A DNA stretch of 64,000 nucleotides from Weissella paramesenteroides ATCC 33313. Its GTDB lineage: Bacteria; Bacillota; Bacilli; Lactobacillales; Lactobacillaceae. The position numbers were made by a program, and so were the translations under genes. Each line of letters opens with the position of its first letter. The first letter of the stretch is position 1. The stretch covers positions 385,167-449,166 of the forward strand of contig NZ_GG697129.1 of assembly GCF_000160575.1 (NCBI RefSeq). The letters are read 5' to 3'. The notes below the pieces were generated by a model. It ran no database searches and had not been told where the DNA came from. It saw nothing but the letters and a program-made list of their open reading frames with translations. Below are positions 34,271 through 43,193 of this stretch, piece by piece.

Positions 34271-35671
34271 TTATTGATTCATTCTTGAATGACGAACACC
34301 ATATGTCGTGTATAGAATAATACCAATAATAAACCAAATTCCTGCAGCAATCAGTGTCTCAACATGTAATTGTGTAATCAAAAATGCTGATAATAGTGCT
34401 GAAATTATTGGCATTACGGGATAGCCTGGCATCTTGTAACCGTCATGATTAACATCTTTACGATGACGTAATGGTAAGATACCTAATGATACAACAACAA
34501 ACGCCAACAAAGTCCCAACATTAACCAAATCAACTAATTTATCTAATGGTACTAACCCACTAAACAACGCAATAACAATCGTTGCAATAGTCAACGCACG
34601 ATTAGGGTTACCTTGTTTGTTTAATTTACCAACACCACCTGGTAATAGGCCATCACGACCAACTGCATAAATCAAACGAGATGCAGCGTAGGTCATTGTA
34701 TACATCATTGTTGCCATTCCAATTAAGGCACCAATTGTAATAATCAGTGATGCCCAATTTTGACCGACTTGTTGCAATGCAAAAGCTGCCGGATCTGCAA
34801 CATTTAACTTTGTATAATGTACCATCCCCGCCAAAACAAGACCCATAATACCATATAATACTGCTGCAATAATCAAGGTACCAATAATACCAATTGGCAT
34901 ATTACGTTTTGGATTCTTCACCTCAGCTGCTGACGATGACAATGCGTCAAATCCCAGGAATGCAAAGAAGACCATTGACGTTCCTGTAATAATTCCTTGC
35001 CAACCAAATGCCCCATTGATGCGTTTTGGAATTAATGGATGATAGTTACTACTCTTGATAAAGAAAAACCCAATGATGATAAATGCCAAAATAATAATAA
35101 CTTTGAACAAAACCATCGCATTTTCAACACGCTTTGATTGTCGCAAGCCACCTCGTAGCAATAATCCAATTAACAAAACAATGATAACCGCCACAATGTT
35201 GATATAGGTACCACCTGCTGGATTATATGCGCCTGATAAGGCTGTCGGAATCTTAACTAACGGTGATATTAGGTTAGCAAAGTAAGCCGACCACCCTGTT
35301 GACACAGCCGACACACTTAACATGTATTCCAAAATTAAGGCCCAGCCTAATACCCAACCAACGACCTCACCAAAAATCACATTACCATATGAGTAAGCTG
35401 ATCCGGCCACTGGCATTGCTGTTGACATTTCAGAATAGGCCATCGCTACCAAACTAGATACTAAAGCTGCTAAAATAAAACTAAAAATAATTGCTGGTCC
35501 TGTTGTAGTAGCTGCAACTGTTCCGGGCAAAACGAAAATTCCTGAACCAATAACTGCACCAATTCCTAAAGCAATTAAATCTTTTGCATTTAATGACTTT
35601 TCAAAATGACCATCACTACGCATATAGGTGTCCAGCGACTCCTTTTTAAACATTCTCTGCCACATTCCCAT
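34271..35671 (-). CDS. APC amino-acid permease under aromatic leader control
   Basis: This 466-residue permease of the CAT/YfnA-like branch has TM1 signature GIGAVIGSGIFVLPG near residue 36 and the TM6 stretch MVFFAFLGFDALSSSAAEV. It is a close relative in layout of the 5.0 kb permease. The ATG is supported by GGGAG about seven bases ahead. About 60 bases upstream is a terminator, and further up a Tyr/Phe-rich leader ORF. The leader suggests tyrosine and/or phenylalanine control, which homology alone does not show for this branch. Confidence 0.85.
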   Translation of the reverse strand: MGMWQRMFKKESLDTYMRSDGHFEKSLNAKDLIALGIGAVIGSGIFVLPGTVAATTTGPAIIFSFILAALVSSLVAMAYSEMSTAMPVAGSAYSYGNVIFGEVVGWVLGWALILEYMLSVSAVSTGWSAYFANLISPLVKIPTALSGAYNPAGGTYINIVAVIIVLLIGLLLRGGLRQSKRVENAMVLFKVIIILAFIIIGFFFIKSSNYHPLIPKRINGAFGWQGIITGTSMVFFAFLGFDALSSSAAEVKNPKRNMPIGIIGTLIIAAVLYGIMGLVLAGMVHYTKLNVADPAAFALQQVGQNWASLIITIGALIGMATMMYTMTYAASRLIYAVGRDGLLPGGVGKLNKQGNPNRALTIATIVIALFSGLVPLDKLVDLVNVGTLLAFVVVSLGILPLRHRKDVNHDGYKMPGYPVMPIISALLSAFLITQLHVETLIAAGIWFIIGIILYTTYGVRHSRMNQ

Positions 35672-35744
35672 CTATCTAACTCCCTTTCACGGAAAAATAT
35701 GCTAAAATCCATTCATCATCAATGCTGAAAAAATTCTAAAACAA

Positions 35745-35788
35745 TAAAAAAACACGCACTGGATAACATAAGTGTATCCAATACGTGT
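35745..35788 (-). terminator. Attenuator terminator of the aromatic leader
   Basis: ACACGTATTGGATA pairs with TATCCAGTGCGTGT (14 pairs, two G-U), followed on the minus strand by TTTTTTT. It precedes the permease start. Confidence 0.7.
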
Positions 35789-35860
35789 ACATGCAGACAA
35801 TGCATTACAAGTTACTTACTTGCCGTCACACATTTGGATACTTTACCGTCATCCAAATGT
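35770..35860 (-). promoter_or_regulatory. Alternative hairpins of the aromatic leader
   Basis: ATCCAAATGT (35830-35839) can pair upstream with ACATTTGGAT (35851-35860; perfect 10 pairs). Its extended form GTATCCAA can instead pair with TTGGATAC in the left terminator arm (35774-35781). The two pairings are mutually exclusive. Confidence 0.5.
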
Positions 35861-35894
35861 ACAGCGCAAACAACTCTACGCAGACTTCGGATGA

Positions 35895-35951
35895 CTAGCC
35901 GAAATACGTAAAGTAACTAAACGCTTGTGCTACTGACAAATAATTTTGCAT
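35895..35951 (-). CDS. Tyr/Phe-rich leader peptide
   Basis: This 18-codon ORF has AAGGA before its ATG (nine-base gap). Codons 11-17 are TTT AGT TAC TTT ACG TAT TTC, five aromatic residues in seven, with another TAT at codon 4. No domain is recognised. It sits between a near-consensus promoter and a terminator ahead of the permease. It fits a leader that senses charged tRNA for tyrosine and/or phenylalanine. Confidence 0.65.
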   Translation of the reverse strand: MQNYLSVAQAFSYFTYFG

Positions 35952-35986
35952 ATCTACATTTCCTTTTCTTTTAGCTTACCTTGTAG

Positions 35987-36015
35987 ATATTAAGCTCATT
36001 TACATGTAAAGTCAA
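35987..36015 (-). promoter_or_regulatory. Promoter of the aromatic leader
   Basis: On the minus strand TTGACT (36010-36015) and TAATAT (35987-35992) are separated by 17 bases. Confidence 0.75.
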
Positions 36016-36045
36016 TTGTTTTATGAAAAAAATCTCATAAATATA

Positions 36046-36558
36046 TTAATCTACTAATAATTGGTAACCTAAGCGATCACCAAATTCAAACGGTACCATG
36101 CCTCTATATGTGAAATCAGTTTTCGTAATAACATTCTGCATAATGATATTTTCTGGAAATGTATCAATACGAATATCACGATAACCACGAGCTCGAGCTA
36201 AATTAACCAAATCTCGTGTCAGCGTCTTGCCAACACCTTTCCCACGAATGTGTGAATTAATTGTTACACGGTGAATAGCAACATATTCTGGCTCATCGCC
36301 AACCCATTCACCTTGTAGAATTTCGTACTCTTCTTCTGGTCCTGGTACTAATGAGCCATAACCAGCAACTTGACCATCATAAATCAGGACAATTCCCCAG
36401 CCATTAGCGATATCTTTTTCAAATAAAGCCTTATCTGGTGCACCTTCGCCCTGCCATTGCGATGCGCCTTGCTCGCCCAAGTATGCAACGCCATCTTGAA
36501 ACGCAGCCCAAATTGCTGGAAAGTCTTCTGGCTGGGCTGGTCTTGTGTACATCAACAT
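36046..36558 (-). CDS. GNAT-family N-acetyltransferase
   Basis: This 170-residue acetyltransferase has the acetyl-CoA loop IRGKGVGKTLTRDLVNLAR (motif A, near residues 108-126) and the following beta strand. The single-domain length is typical. GGAGG lies eight bases before the ATG. The acceptor substrate cannot be told from sequence. It is the last gene before the region with the aromatic leader on the same strand, but that leader has its own promoter. Confidence 0.85.
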   Translation of the reverse strand: MLMYTRPAQPEDFPAIWAAFQDGVAYLGEQGASQWQGEGAPDKALFEKDIANGWGIVLIYDGQVAGYGSLVPGPEEEYEILQGEWVGDEPEYVAIHRVTINSHIRGKGVGKTLTRDLVNLARARGYRDIRIDTFPENIIMQNVITKTDFTYRGMVPFEFGDRLGYQLLVD

Positions 36559-36695
36559 AATCGTATCCTCCGCGTCTACAATTAAATTATCTAATCATAG
36601 AACGTTTCTTATTTAATACCTACTAATTATTAAATAGCAGAACATTATATTAACAAATTCAAAACAAAAACCCAACCCTTTTTTGAATAATATAT

Positions 36696-37673
36696 TTATT
36701 TTTTTGGATTGGTTACCACGACATTTGATGTACTCGTTACTTTCATTAAACCAGCTAAGAATTTCAAATAATGACCCAGTACATAAATAATCATCAACGT
36801 AGCAACAACCCATTCAATTCTTGCTAAAATCATTAAACCACTAGCCAGATTTAATTGATTTGATAATACAGTCAAAGCGGTTGATGAAATGACCAACGGA
36901 AATGTAAATGCCGCAAAGCTTGGATAAAATTTCAACATTGAATGTTTAGCAGAAATGTAAATTCTTACGATTAAAAACAATGTTGCAAAATATAAACATT
37001 GTGCAAAAATGGCCAAGCTAATGGCAAAAATATGATTAATTTGACCAAAGCTATTTAAATATCCAGTCAAACAAAGCGATGCTGGTGCGGCCATGATCGT
37101 TAATAATGGTAACGCACCTTCGACCATTTCTTGTATCCGTATTAATCGAAAAATAACAATTGGAAAAATAATGATATATAGTGCTAATGCCAACCAGAAA
37201 AAGATTTGACCGATTGTCAGATTAAACATCGGTGCACTCACTGGAATCACACCAATACCAACAAACATCACAAACCAACTAGGATAAACCGCCTGTAACT
37301 GTGGCTTATTTTTAATTAAGTTCAGCCAACAAAAGGCCGCCATAATGCCAAGATGAATGATAATTGCAACAGACCATAAAATAATCGCAAAACGTGTAAA
37401 TCCCCATCGGTGCCAATACATTGCCATTAACATTAATGCCATTGTAAATGTTGGTAATGTTCCTGCTGCCACTGGATTCAGTATTTCACTGTAGGCACTC
37501 CCAAAAACAAGCATAAGTTTGGCAAGTACCAGCAGCATCAATAACATTCCTGCTACACCAACAATATTACCTATTATCGAAAAATTATTCATAATAAATA
37601 AATTGCCCAATGCTTCCATTCCTAAAATCAAACCACATAGTGCCATTGGAATTTTCTTTAATGTCTGTATCAT
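36696..37673 (-). CDS. TDT-family transporter (TehA/SSU1-like)
   Basis: This 325-residue membrane protein has about ten segments. The family signature is in the first segments (IPMALCGLILGMEALGNL) and the second (PTFTMALMLMA). The TDT family includes dicarboxylate, tellurite and sulfite exporters. The ATG at 37673 follows GGAGGAG; longer in-frame starts lack such a site. It is divergent from a LysR gene. The YeiH-type transporter at 39.4 kb lies close, which points to sulfite or another sulfur oxyanion, but this is inferred. Confidence 0.78.
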   Translation of the reverse strand: MIQTLKKIPMALCGLILGMEALGNLFIMNNFSIIGNIVGVAGMLLMLLVLAKLMLVFGSAYSEILNPVAAGTLPTFTMALMLMAMYWHRWGFTRFAIILWSVAIIIHLGIMAAFCWLNLIKNKPQLQAVYPSWFVMFVGIGVIPVSAPMFNLTIGQIFFWLALALYIIIFPIVIFRLIRIQEMVEGALPLLTIMAAPASLCLTGYLNSFGQINHIFAISLAIFAQCLYFATLFLIVRIYISAKHSMLKFYPSFAAFTFPLVISSTALTVLSNQLNLASGLMILARIEWVVATLMIIYVLGHYLKFLAGLMKVTSTSNVVVTNPKK

Positions 37674-37785
37674 GACTCTCTCCTCCAACTTCTTTTCACC
37701 TTTAGTATAACTTCCATGTTAAGATAAATAAAATTAATCATTTATATAATAGTTATAAAAATAATTAATAGAAAAGGAGCTAAAT

Positions 37786-38613
37786 ATGAATCAATATCTT
37801 GAAACATTTATTATCGTTTATGAAACGAGAAGTTTTTCTTTAGCTGCCAAAACCCTCTTTGTGACGCAACCAACCATTTCAATTCAAATACAACGGCTAG
37901 AAAAAACGATCGGCCATCCCTTATTTATCCGCGATCAACATCGAACAATCGAGCCGACAGCTGAAGGCAATTTACTGTATGAAAAAGCTCTAAAAATCAG
38001 AAGTATTTGGCAAGAGACACAAGACCAACTGGATCATTTAACAACTCCTAATCGTAAGTTAATTCGTATTGGATTCTCCCAAACAGTTTCCCAAATGCTT
38101 GCCGCCAACTTTTTGAAACTTGCACAAAAAAAGCTACCCACCATTGACTGGCATGTAACCGTTGGTAATTCAAATTATATTGCGAAACAATTAGAACAAA
38201 AAAGCTTAGATATCGGCATGGTTGAAAAACCACTCCTGATTGACCCAGAAAAAATGTACCGTAAAAAAATTGCAGATGATCAACTCGTACGCATTGGGAA
38301 ACATACGGGTACCTGGTTAGTTCGCGAACCCGGATCAGGAATTGCCCACTATACGCAACAATTCTTCCAAGAGTATGGCATTATGCCAGAAAAAACAATC
38401 CAAATTAATCGAAATGAACTAATTATCTCTCTTGTACAGCAAGATATTGGCGAAACCATCATGTCTCAAAGTGTTATTCCTAATAATCTACCCAATACAA
38501 TTATCAATGATCATTTCAAAAGAACCCTATATAGTCTCACAGCTAATGACTTAGAAAAATCATTAGCTTATAAAATCAACACATTATTAAAACAAAGTGT
38601 GCCACTTGAATAA
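37786..38613 (+). CDS. LysR-family regulator
   Basis: This 275-residue regulator has the N-terminal winged helix-turn-helix (RSFSLAAKTLFVTQPTISIQIQRLE, residues 15-39) and a C-terminal effector domain with PBP fold. It is divergent from the TDT gene, the usual layout for a regulator and its target. AAGGAG precedes the ATG. In enterobacteria the LysR protein YeiE regulates the YeiH transporter in response to sulfite. A YeiH-type gene lies 0.7 kb downstream here, so this may be the analogous regulator. Confidence 0.85.
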   Translation: MNQYLETFIIVYETRSFSLAAKTLFVTQPTISIQIQRLEKTIGHPLFIRDQHRTIEPTAEGNLLYEKALKIRSIWQETQDQLDHLTTPNRKLIRIGFSQTVSQMLAANFLKLAQKKLPTIDWHVTVGNSNYIAKQLEQKSLDIGMVEKPLLIDPEKMYRKKIADDQLVRIGKHTGTWLVREPGSGIAHYTQQFFQEYGIMPEKTIQINRNELIISLVQQDIGETIMSQSVIPNNLPNTIINDHFKRTLYSLTANDLEKSLAYKINTLLKQSVPLE

Positions 38614-38616
38614 TAG

Positions 38617-39168
38617 CTAACGCCATGCTTTTTTCATTGCCAAGAAGATTGCCAGTGTTTCTTTTGCATCCGGTAAGGCCCGATGTTTTTGCTCCCCTAA
38701 ATCAACGCCATACATTTCTGCCAGATCCATTAATGAAATATCTTGGGGGTTACCTGCAATAGCGCCATGGATTTGTTGTGTGTCATATAATTTACCACGT
38801 GTGTCCCATTTACCGAGGTTATTATGTTGTAGTCCCTCTTTAATCAATTGAACATCACCATCAACAATTGCATGACCAACAATTGCATAGTCACCAACAA
38901 AGCGCATAAACCGGTTCAATGCGCGTTCTTCACAAATACCATGGCTAATCATATCCAACGTAATCCAACCATTTTTTCCACCCATTGATTTCGTAATGTA
39001 CTTAAATGATTTCATAGCACTACCGACTGGTGGATTATTTACTATGACCGAAAACTTTTCAATATTTTGGGATCCAGTCACTTTAATCGCACCAATCTCA
39101 ATAATCTGATTACTACCATTCATTTCCAAGTCAAATACGACATAATTTTTTAAATTTGTGAACAACAT
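38617..39168 (-). CDS. DEDDh 3-5 exonuclease (DnaQ/RNase T-like)
   Basis: This 183-residue protein has the exonuclease motifs: ExoI FDLEMNG (near residue 13), ExoII VGHAIVDGDV (near residue 97) and ExoIII HRALPDAKET (near residue 162, with the catalytic His and Asp). It resembles short DnaQ-like exonucleases of Gram-positive bacteria rather than the polymerase III proofreading subunit. It lies between the LysR and YeiH genes on the minus strand; a link with them is not apparent. Confidence 0.82.
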   Translation of the reverse strand: MLFTNLKNYVVFDLEMNGSNQIIEIGAIKVTGSQNIEKFSVIVNNPPVGSAMKSFKYITKSMGGKNGWITLDMISHGICEERALNRFMRFVGDYAIVGHAIVDGDVQLIKEGLQHNNLGKWDTRGKLYDTQQIHGAIAGNPQDISLMDLAEMYGVDLGEQKHRALPDAKETLAIFLAMKKAWR

Positions 39169-39301
39169 ACTTTAATTCTCACCCCCAAAAATAATTTACT
39201 GCTAGATAAGTTCATTTTAACAGTAATCATGCTATCTTTGAAAATCAATTCTTTTTATTGAATGGATTAGCTAATTTTATTCAAATAACATAAAAAGAGA
39301 G

Positions 39302-39335
39302 ATTAGAACAAACGAAAATGTTCCAACCCCTCCTT
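39302..39335 (-). terminator. Degenerate GGAACA-family terminator
   Basis: ATTAGAACA and TGTTCCAAC-like arms form a weaker stem after the YeiH gene. The flanking bases follow the family pattern. Confidence 0.45.
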
Positions 39336-39352
39336 GATAAAATTGTATTTAA

Positions 39353-40348
39353 CTAAGCATGCATTAATAAGTAAATTAAAGCAATTGCCACAACCACTTG
39401 GAAAATAATCGTTACCAATCCATAACCCAAGAACTTAGCACCAGATGATTTGATGGTTGCCCATTTTAAATTCAATCCAATACCAGCTAAGTTAACAATA
39501 CCAAAAAAACTTGTAATACTTTGTGCTGTATGTGTCACAAGATGTGGTAATGATACAAATGAATTAATTAACATAAAAATAATAAATGCCGTCACAAACC
39601 AAGGAATACCCATCTTTGTTTTAATAGCTGTATCAGTTCCTGCTGATAATTTTGCAGCATGACGTGCCATAAAAATGACCACTACTGACAACATAATCAC
39701 ACGTAACATTTTAAAGATTGGTGCATAAGTGACAACACTACCACCAACAAGTGATGCGGTTCCGGATACTTGTCCAACTGACTGGACAGTTCCACCAATC
39801 AACGCACTAACCATCATGTTATTTGGTAACACTGCTGGTCCAAGAATTGGTAAAACAAACAGTAAAACCACACCTGCTAGTGAGACCGTGGCCACAGAAG
39901 TTCGTCGCTGGTCATCGGTGGCCCCAACAGCAGGTGCAACTGATGCAATCGCACTAGAACCACAAACAGCATTCCCTGCGCCCATTAACATTGCTGAAGC
40001 GGGTGCAACTTTAAAAACACGACCACCAAGCCACATTACGAAAAAGATGGTCAATGCCATTTGTAGTAAAATAAACAACACACCTTGCCAGCCCAGTGAT
40101 GCCATATTTTTCAAAGTAACATTTAATCCAAGGCAAGCAATACCAATTTCAATTGGATATTTTTCAGCCCATTTAACACCGGCACCCCAACGCTGATTGA
40201 TAAAAACAGTGTTCCCTAAAACGATTCCCGCTAACATCGCCAATGCTTCCGCACCTAATGTTGGTAAAAATGGTGATAATAATTTTGCAACTAAGGCTAA
40301 CAGAAATGTTAAAATTATTCCTGCTATCATATTCTTTTTAATAACCAT
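39353..40348 (-). CDS. YeiH/UPF0324-family transporter
   Basis: This 331-residue protein has about ten segments and belongs to the UPF0324/Cons_hypoth698 family, called the putative sulfate exporter family. The hallmark GAGNAVCGSSAIASVAPAVG lies near residue 124, and GTVQSVGQVSGTASLVG near residue 185. AGGAG precedes the ATG. Family members have been connected to sulfite response and, in some species, organic compound uptake. With the LysR and TDT genes within 2 kb, a sulfur oxyanion efflux locus is a reasonable inference. Confidence 0.85.
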   Translation of the reverse strand: MVIKKNMIAGIILTFLLALVAKLLSPFLPTLGAEALAMLAGIVLGNTVFINQRWGAGVKWAEKYPIEIGIACLGLNVTLKNMASLGWQGVLFILLQMALTIFFVMWLGGRVFKVAPASAMLMGAGNAVCGSSAIASVAPAVGATDDQRRTSVATVSLAGVVLLFVLPILGPAVLPNNMMVSALIGGTVQSVGQVSGTASLVGGSVVTYAPIFKMLRVIMLSVVVIFMARHAAKLSAGTDTAIKTKMGIPWFVTAFIIFMLINSFVSLPHLVTHTAQSITSFFGIVNLAGIGLNLKWATIKSSGAKFLGYGLVTIIFQVVVAIALIYLLMHA

Positions 40349-40567
40349 GTAAACTCCTAAATAATTTTTACAGCAAACCGAAGTTATTATACACCTTATT
40401 AACCATCACACTGATAAAATCATATTATTTACCCTAAATATGTCTATTATTTACTTTTAAGAAGTTAATATCTTGAAAATTATGCGAAATGTCGCTAATA
40501 TGGATAAGGTTTTAAAAAATAATTAGCACATCAAAAAATACATATTTCATTGAGAAAGGAACTTGAA

Positions 40568-41629
40568 ATGGTCCAAGTAAAATCTCCTTATTGGCAAAAA
40601 GTCGTTGATGACGCACAAAAACATCCTGCTGTTCCAGGCTTAGAAACAATCCCCTTCTTCACGATGGCTCCGATGGAAGCTGTTACGGATTCTGTTTTCC
40701 GTCGTGTCGTTGCGGCAGCTGGTGGCCCTGATGTTTATTTCACTGAATTTACAAATGCACGCAGCATCACACACCCCAAGGCCAAGTTTACCGTACAAGG
40801 TCGTTTACACGTTGATAAATCAGAAAAAATGCCGGTTGCCCAATTATGGGGTGATCGTGCCATTGATTTTGAAGCTGCGTGCTTTGACTTAAAAGAACGT
40901 GGCTATGAAGCCGTTGATATTAATATGGGATGTCCTGCTGCTACCGTTGTTAAAAATGGTGGTGGTTCTGACCTGATTCGCCATTTTGATAAGGCTGAAG
41001 AAATTATCGTTGCCGCTAAAAAGGCTGGTTTAGCAGTTTCTGTTAAAACTCGCTTAGGTTTCAATCAAATTGATACTTTCGAAGAGTGGATTCCATTTAT
41101 CTTAAAACAAGATGTACCACTACTAACTGTGCATATGCGTACTCGTAAGGAAATGTCAAAAGTACCGGCGCACTTCGAATACATTGACCGCTTGATCCAA
41201 CTCCGCGATGAAATTGCCCCTAATACACTATTACAAATTAACGGCGATATTAAAGATCGTACCGAAGGACTAGAACTGGTTCGACAACATCCTGGTGTTA
41301 ACGGCATTATGATTGGCCGTGGTATCTTTGAGAATCCCTTTGCTTTTGAAATAACACCCAAAGAGCATACATTGGATGAAACCCTTACCCTATTGCGTAT
41401 GCAATTAGACTTGTACGACCAATTTACTGCTGAATTTGGTCCAATGCATTTCCAAAAGTTAAAGCGTTTCTTTAAAATCTATGTACGCCATTTTTCATAT
41501 GCTTCTGATTTACGAGTTGCATTAATGGATACTACGAACACTACTCAGGTTCGTGAACTGCTTGATCAATTTGATGAACAATGGGCTGCTCAAAAAGCCT
41601 CAGACACCATTGCAATTACGACAAAATAA
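40568..41629 (+). CDS. dus: tRNA-dihydrouridine synthase
   Basis: This 353-residue FMN enzyme reduces uridine to dihydrouridine in tRNA. The first strand FFTMAPMEAVTDSVFRR lies near residue 30, the active-site Cys is in NMGCPA (residue 122), and the FMN-phosphate loop is near GIMIGRGIFENP. The ATG at 40568 has AAGGAA ahead; the earlier TTG reading is not needed. It belongs with the DusB/DusC-like forms, but the modified position in tRNA cannot be assigned. Confidence 0.88.
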   Translation: MVQVKSPYWQKVVDDAQKHPAVPGLETIPFFTMAPMEAVTDSVFRRVVAAAGGPDVYFTEFTNARSITHPKAKFTVQGRLHVDKSEKMPVAQLWGDRAIDFEAACFDLKERGYEAVDINMGCPAATVVKNGGGSDLIRHFDKAEEIIVAAKKAGLAVSVKTRLGFNQIDTFEEWIPFILKQDVPLLTVHMRTRKEMSKVPAHFEYIDRLIQLRDEIAPNTLLQINGDIKDRTEGLELVRQHPGVNGIMIGRGIFENPFAFEITPKEHTLDETLTLLRMQLDLYDQFTAEFGPMHFQKLKRFFKIYVRHFSYASDLRVALMDTTNTTQVRELLDQFDEQWAAQKASDTIAITTK

Positions 41630-41631
41630 CC

Positions 41632-41676
41632 AAAAAAGCTGATGACCTTCAAAATTTGAAGATCACCAGCTTTTTT
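41632..41676. terminator. Terminator between Dus and GabD genes
   Basis: AAAAAAGCTGATGACCTTC pairs with GAAGATCACCAGCTTTTTT, with one or two mismatches. The genes on both sides are convergent. Confidence 0.75.
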
Positions 41677-41686
41677 ATATTACTTT

Positions 41687-43057
41687 TTACTTTGTTGGTT
41701 CAAAAATCAAATGCTCATTAACGAAAGCATTCAGACCTAACTCACTTAACTCTCGACCATACCCTGAGTTCTTAACACCACCGAATGGCAATTCAGGTAA
41801 TGAAGCCCATCCTGAGTTAATAAATGACATACCAGTCTCAATCTGTTCAGCAACGCGTTGTGCGTGGTCAATATCACTTGAGAAAATGGTATTTCCAAGT
41901 CCATAACTTGAATCATTAGCCAATGCAATGGCTTCTTCTTCAGAATCAACCTTGTAAACTGAAGCAACTGGACCAAACATTTCCTGATTATAAATTGGAT
42001 TATCCTTCGTAATATCTGTCAAGATAGTTGGCTGGAAGAAGAATCCATCCCCATCGATTGGATCCTGACTATAAACTAAAGTCGCTCCCCCAGCAACAGC
42101 AGTATCCACCTGCTTCTGTAACTTTTCTTGCGCACTCTTAGATGATAATGGTGCCACATCCGTTGTAGGATCCATCGGATCGCCAACCTTAGCTTTTGAG
42201 AAGGCATCCTTCAGAATATCAATAAATTCATCATACTTGTCAGCTAACACAATGAACCGCTTTGATGACGTGCAAACCTGACCCGCATTATACAAGCGAG
42301 CACCTGGTGCAACGGCTTTAACTTCATCCCAATCAGCATCATCTAAAATAATGAATGCATCATTACCACCAAGCTCCAGTGTTGACTTCTTCAAGGCTTC
42401 ACCAGCTTCTTTGGCAACAGCCGCACCACCACGTTCAGAACCTGTCAAACAAACACCCGCAACACGTGGATCGTGAATTGCCTTAGCAACTAAATCATAA
42501 TCAATAAATAGATTGGTCAAAGCTCCCTCTGGTGCTCCCGCTTCAATCACTAAGTCGGCGAATAACTGCGCTGACTTTGGACAAATTGAAGCATGCTTCA
42601 AAATGATTGGGTTACCAACAATAAAGTTTGGCGCAAAGACACGTACAACTTGGTACAATGGGAAGTTCCATGGTTCAACCGCAACAATCACCCCAGTTGA
42701 CTGCTTCACATAGTGAGCATTTCCTGCGGGTGACTCTAGTGGCGTATCAGCCATGAACTCTTCACCCTTTTGTGCGTAATAAGAAACAATATTTGCGCAT
42801 AAATCAACTTCGCCCTCAGCTTCAGTTAATAACTTCCCCATGTCGTACGTCATTGCCTTAGCTAATTCTTCTTTGTGTGCCACAATTGCATCAGCAATTT
42901 TCTGCAAAATCGCAGCACGTTCACTAACAGGTGTCCCACGCCATGTCTTGTATAATGCATGTCCAGTTGTCAGTGCTTTCTCTAAATCTTCTGCAGTTGC
43001 GTTAGCATATTCCTGTAAAACTTCCCCAGTATATGGATATGTTGTCTTGTACGTCAT
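41687..43057 (-). CDS. gabD: Succinate-semialdehyde dehydrogenase-type aldehyde dehydrogenase
   Basis: This 456-residue NAD(P)-dependent aldehyde dehydrogenase has the cofactor motif around VEPWNFPLYQ near residue 127, the catalytic Glu in LELGGNDAFI near residue 228, and the catalytic Cys in NAGQVCTSSKR near residue 262. The closest lactic-acid-bacterial class is GabD-like, but the substrate range of this group is wide. GGGGG precedes the ATG. No GABA-shunt genes are adjacent, so other aldehydes are possible. Confidence 0.85.
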   Translation of the reverse strand: MTYKTTYPYTGEVLQEYANATAEDLEKALTTGHALYKTWRGTPVSERAAILQKIADAIVAHKEELAKAMTYDMGKLLTEAEGEVDLCANIVSYYAQKGEEFMADTPLESPAGNAHYVKQSTGVIVAVEPWNFPLYQVVRVFAPNFIVGNPIILKHASICPKSAQLFADLVIEAGAPEGALTNLFIDYDLVAKAIHDPRVAGVCLTGSERGGAAVAKEAGEALKKSTLELGGNDAFIILDDADWDEVKAVAPGARLYNAGQVCTSSKRFIVLADKYDEFIDILKDAFSKAKVGDPMDPTTDVAPLSSKSAQEKLQKQVDTAVAGGATLVYSQDPIDGDGFFFQPTILTDITKDNPIYNQEMFGPVASVYKVDSEEEAIALANDSSYGLGNTIFSSDIDHAQRVAEQIETGMSFINSGWASLPELPFGGVKNSGYGRELSELGLNAFVNEHLIFEPTK

Positions 43058-43193
43058 AATATCCCCCTTAGTGTAAATGACAATTATTAATATTGGTCGC
43101 TACGCCATCATTATAACGCTAATTAACAAAAAATGGGCTTAAATACTTTCACAAAGTTATTTTATTTATGTTTAAATAATCACAATTTTTCCT

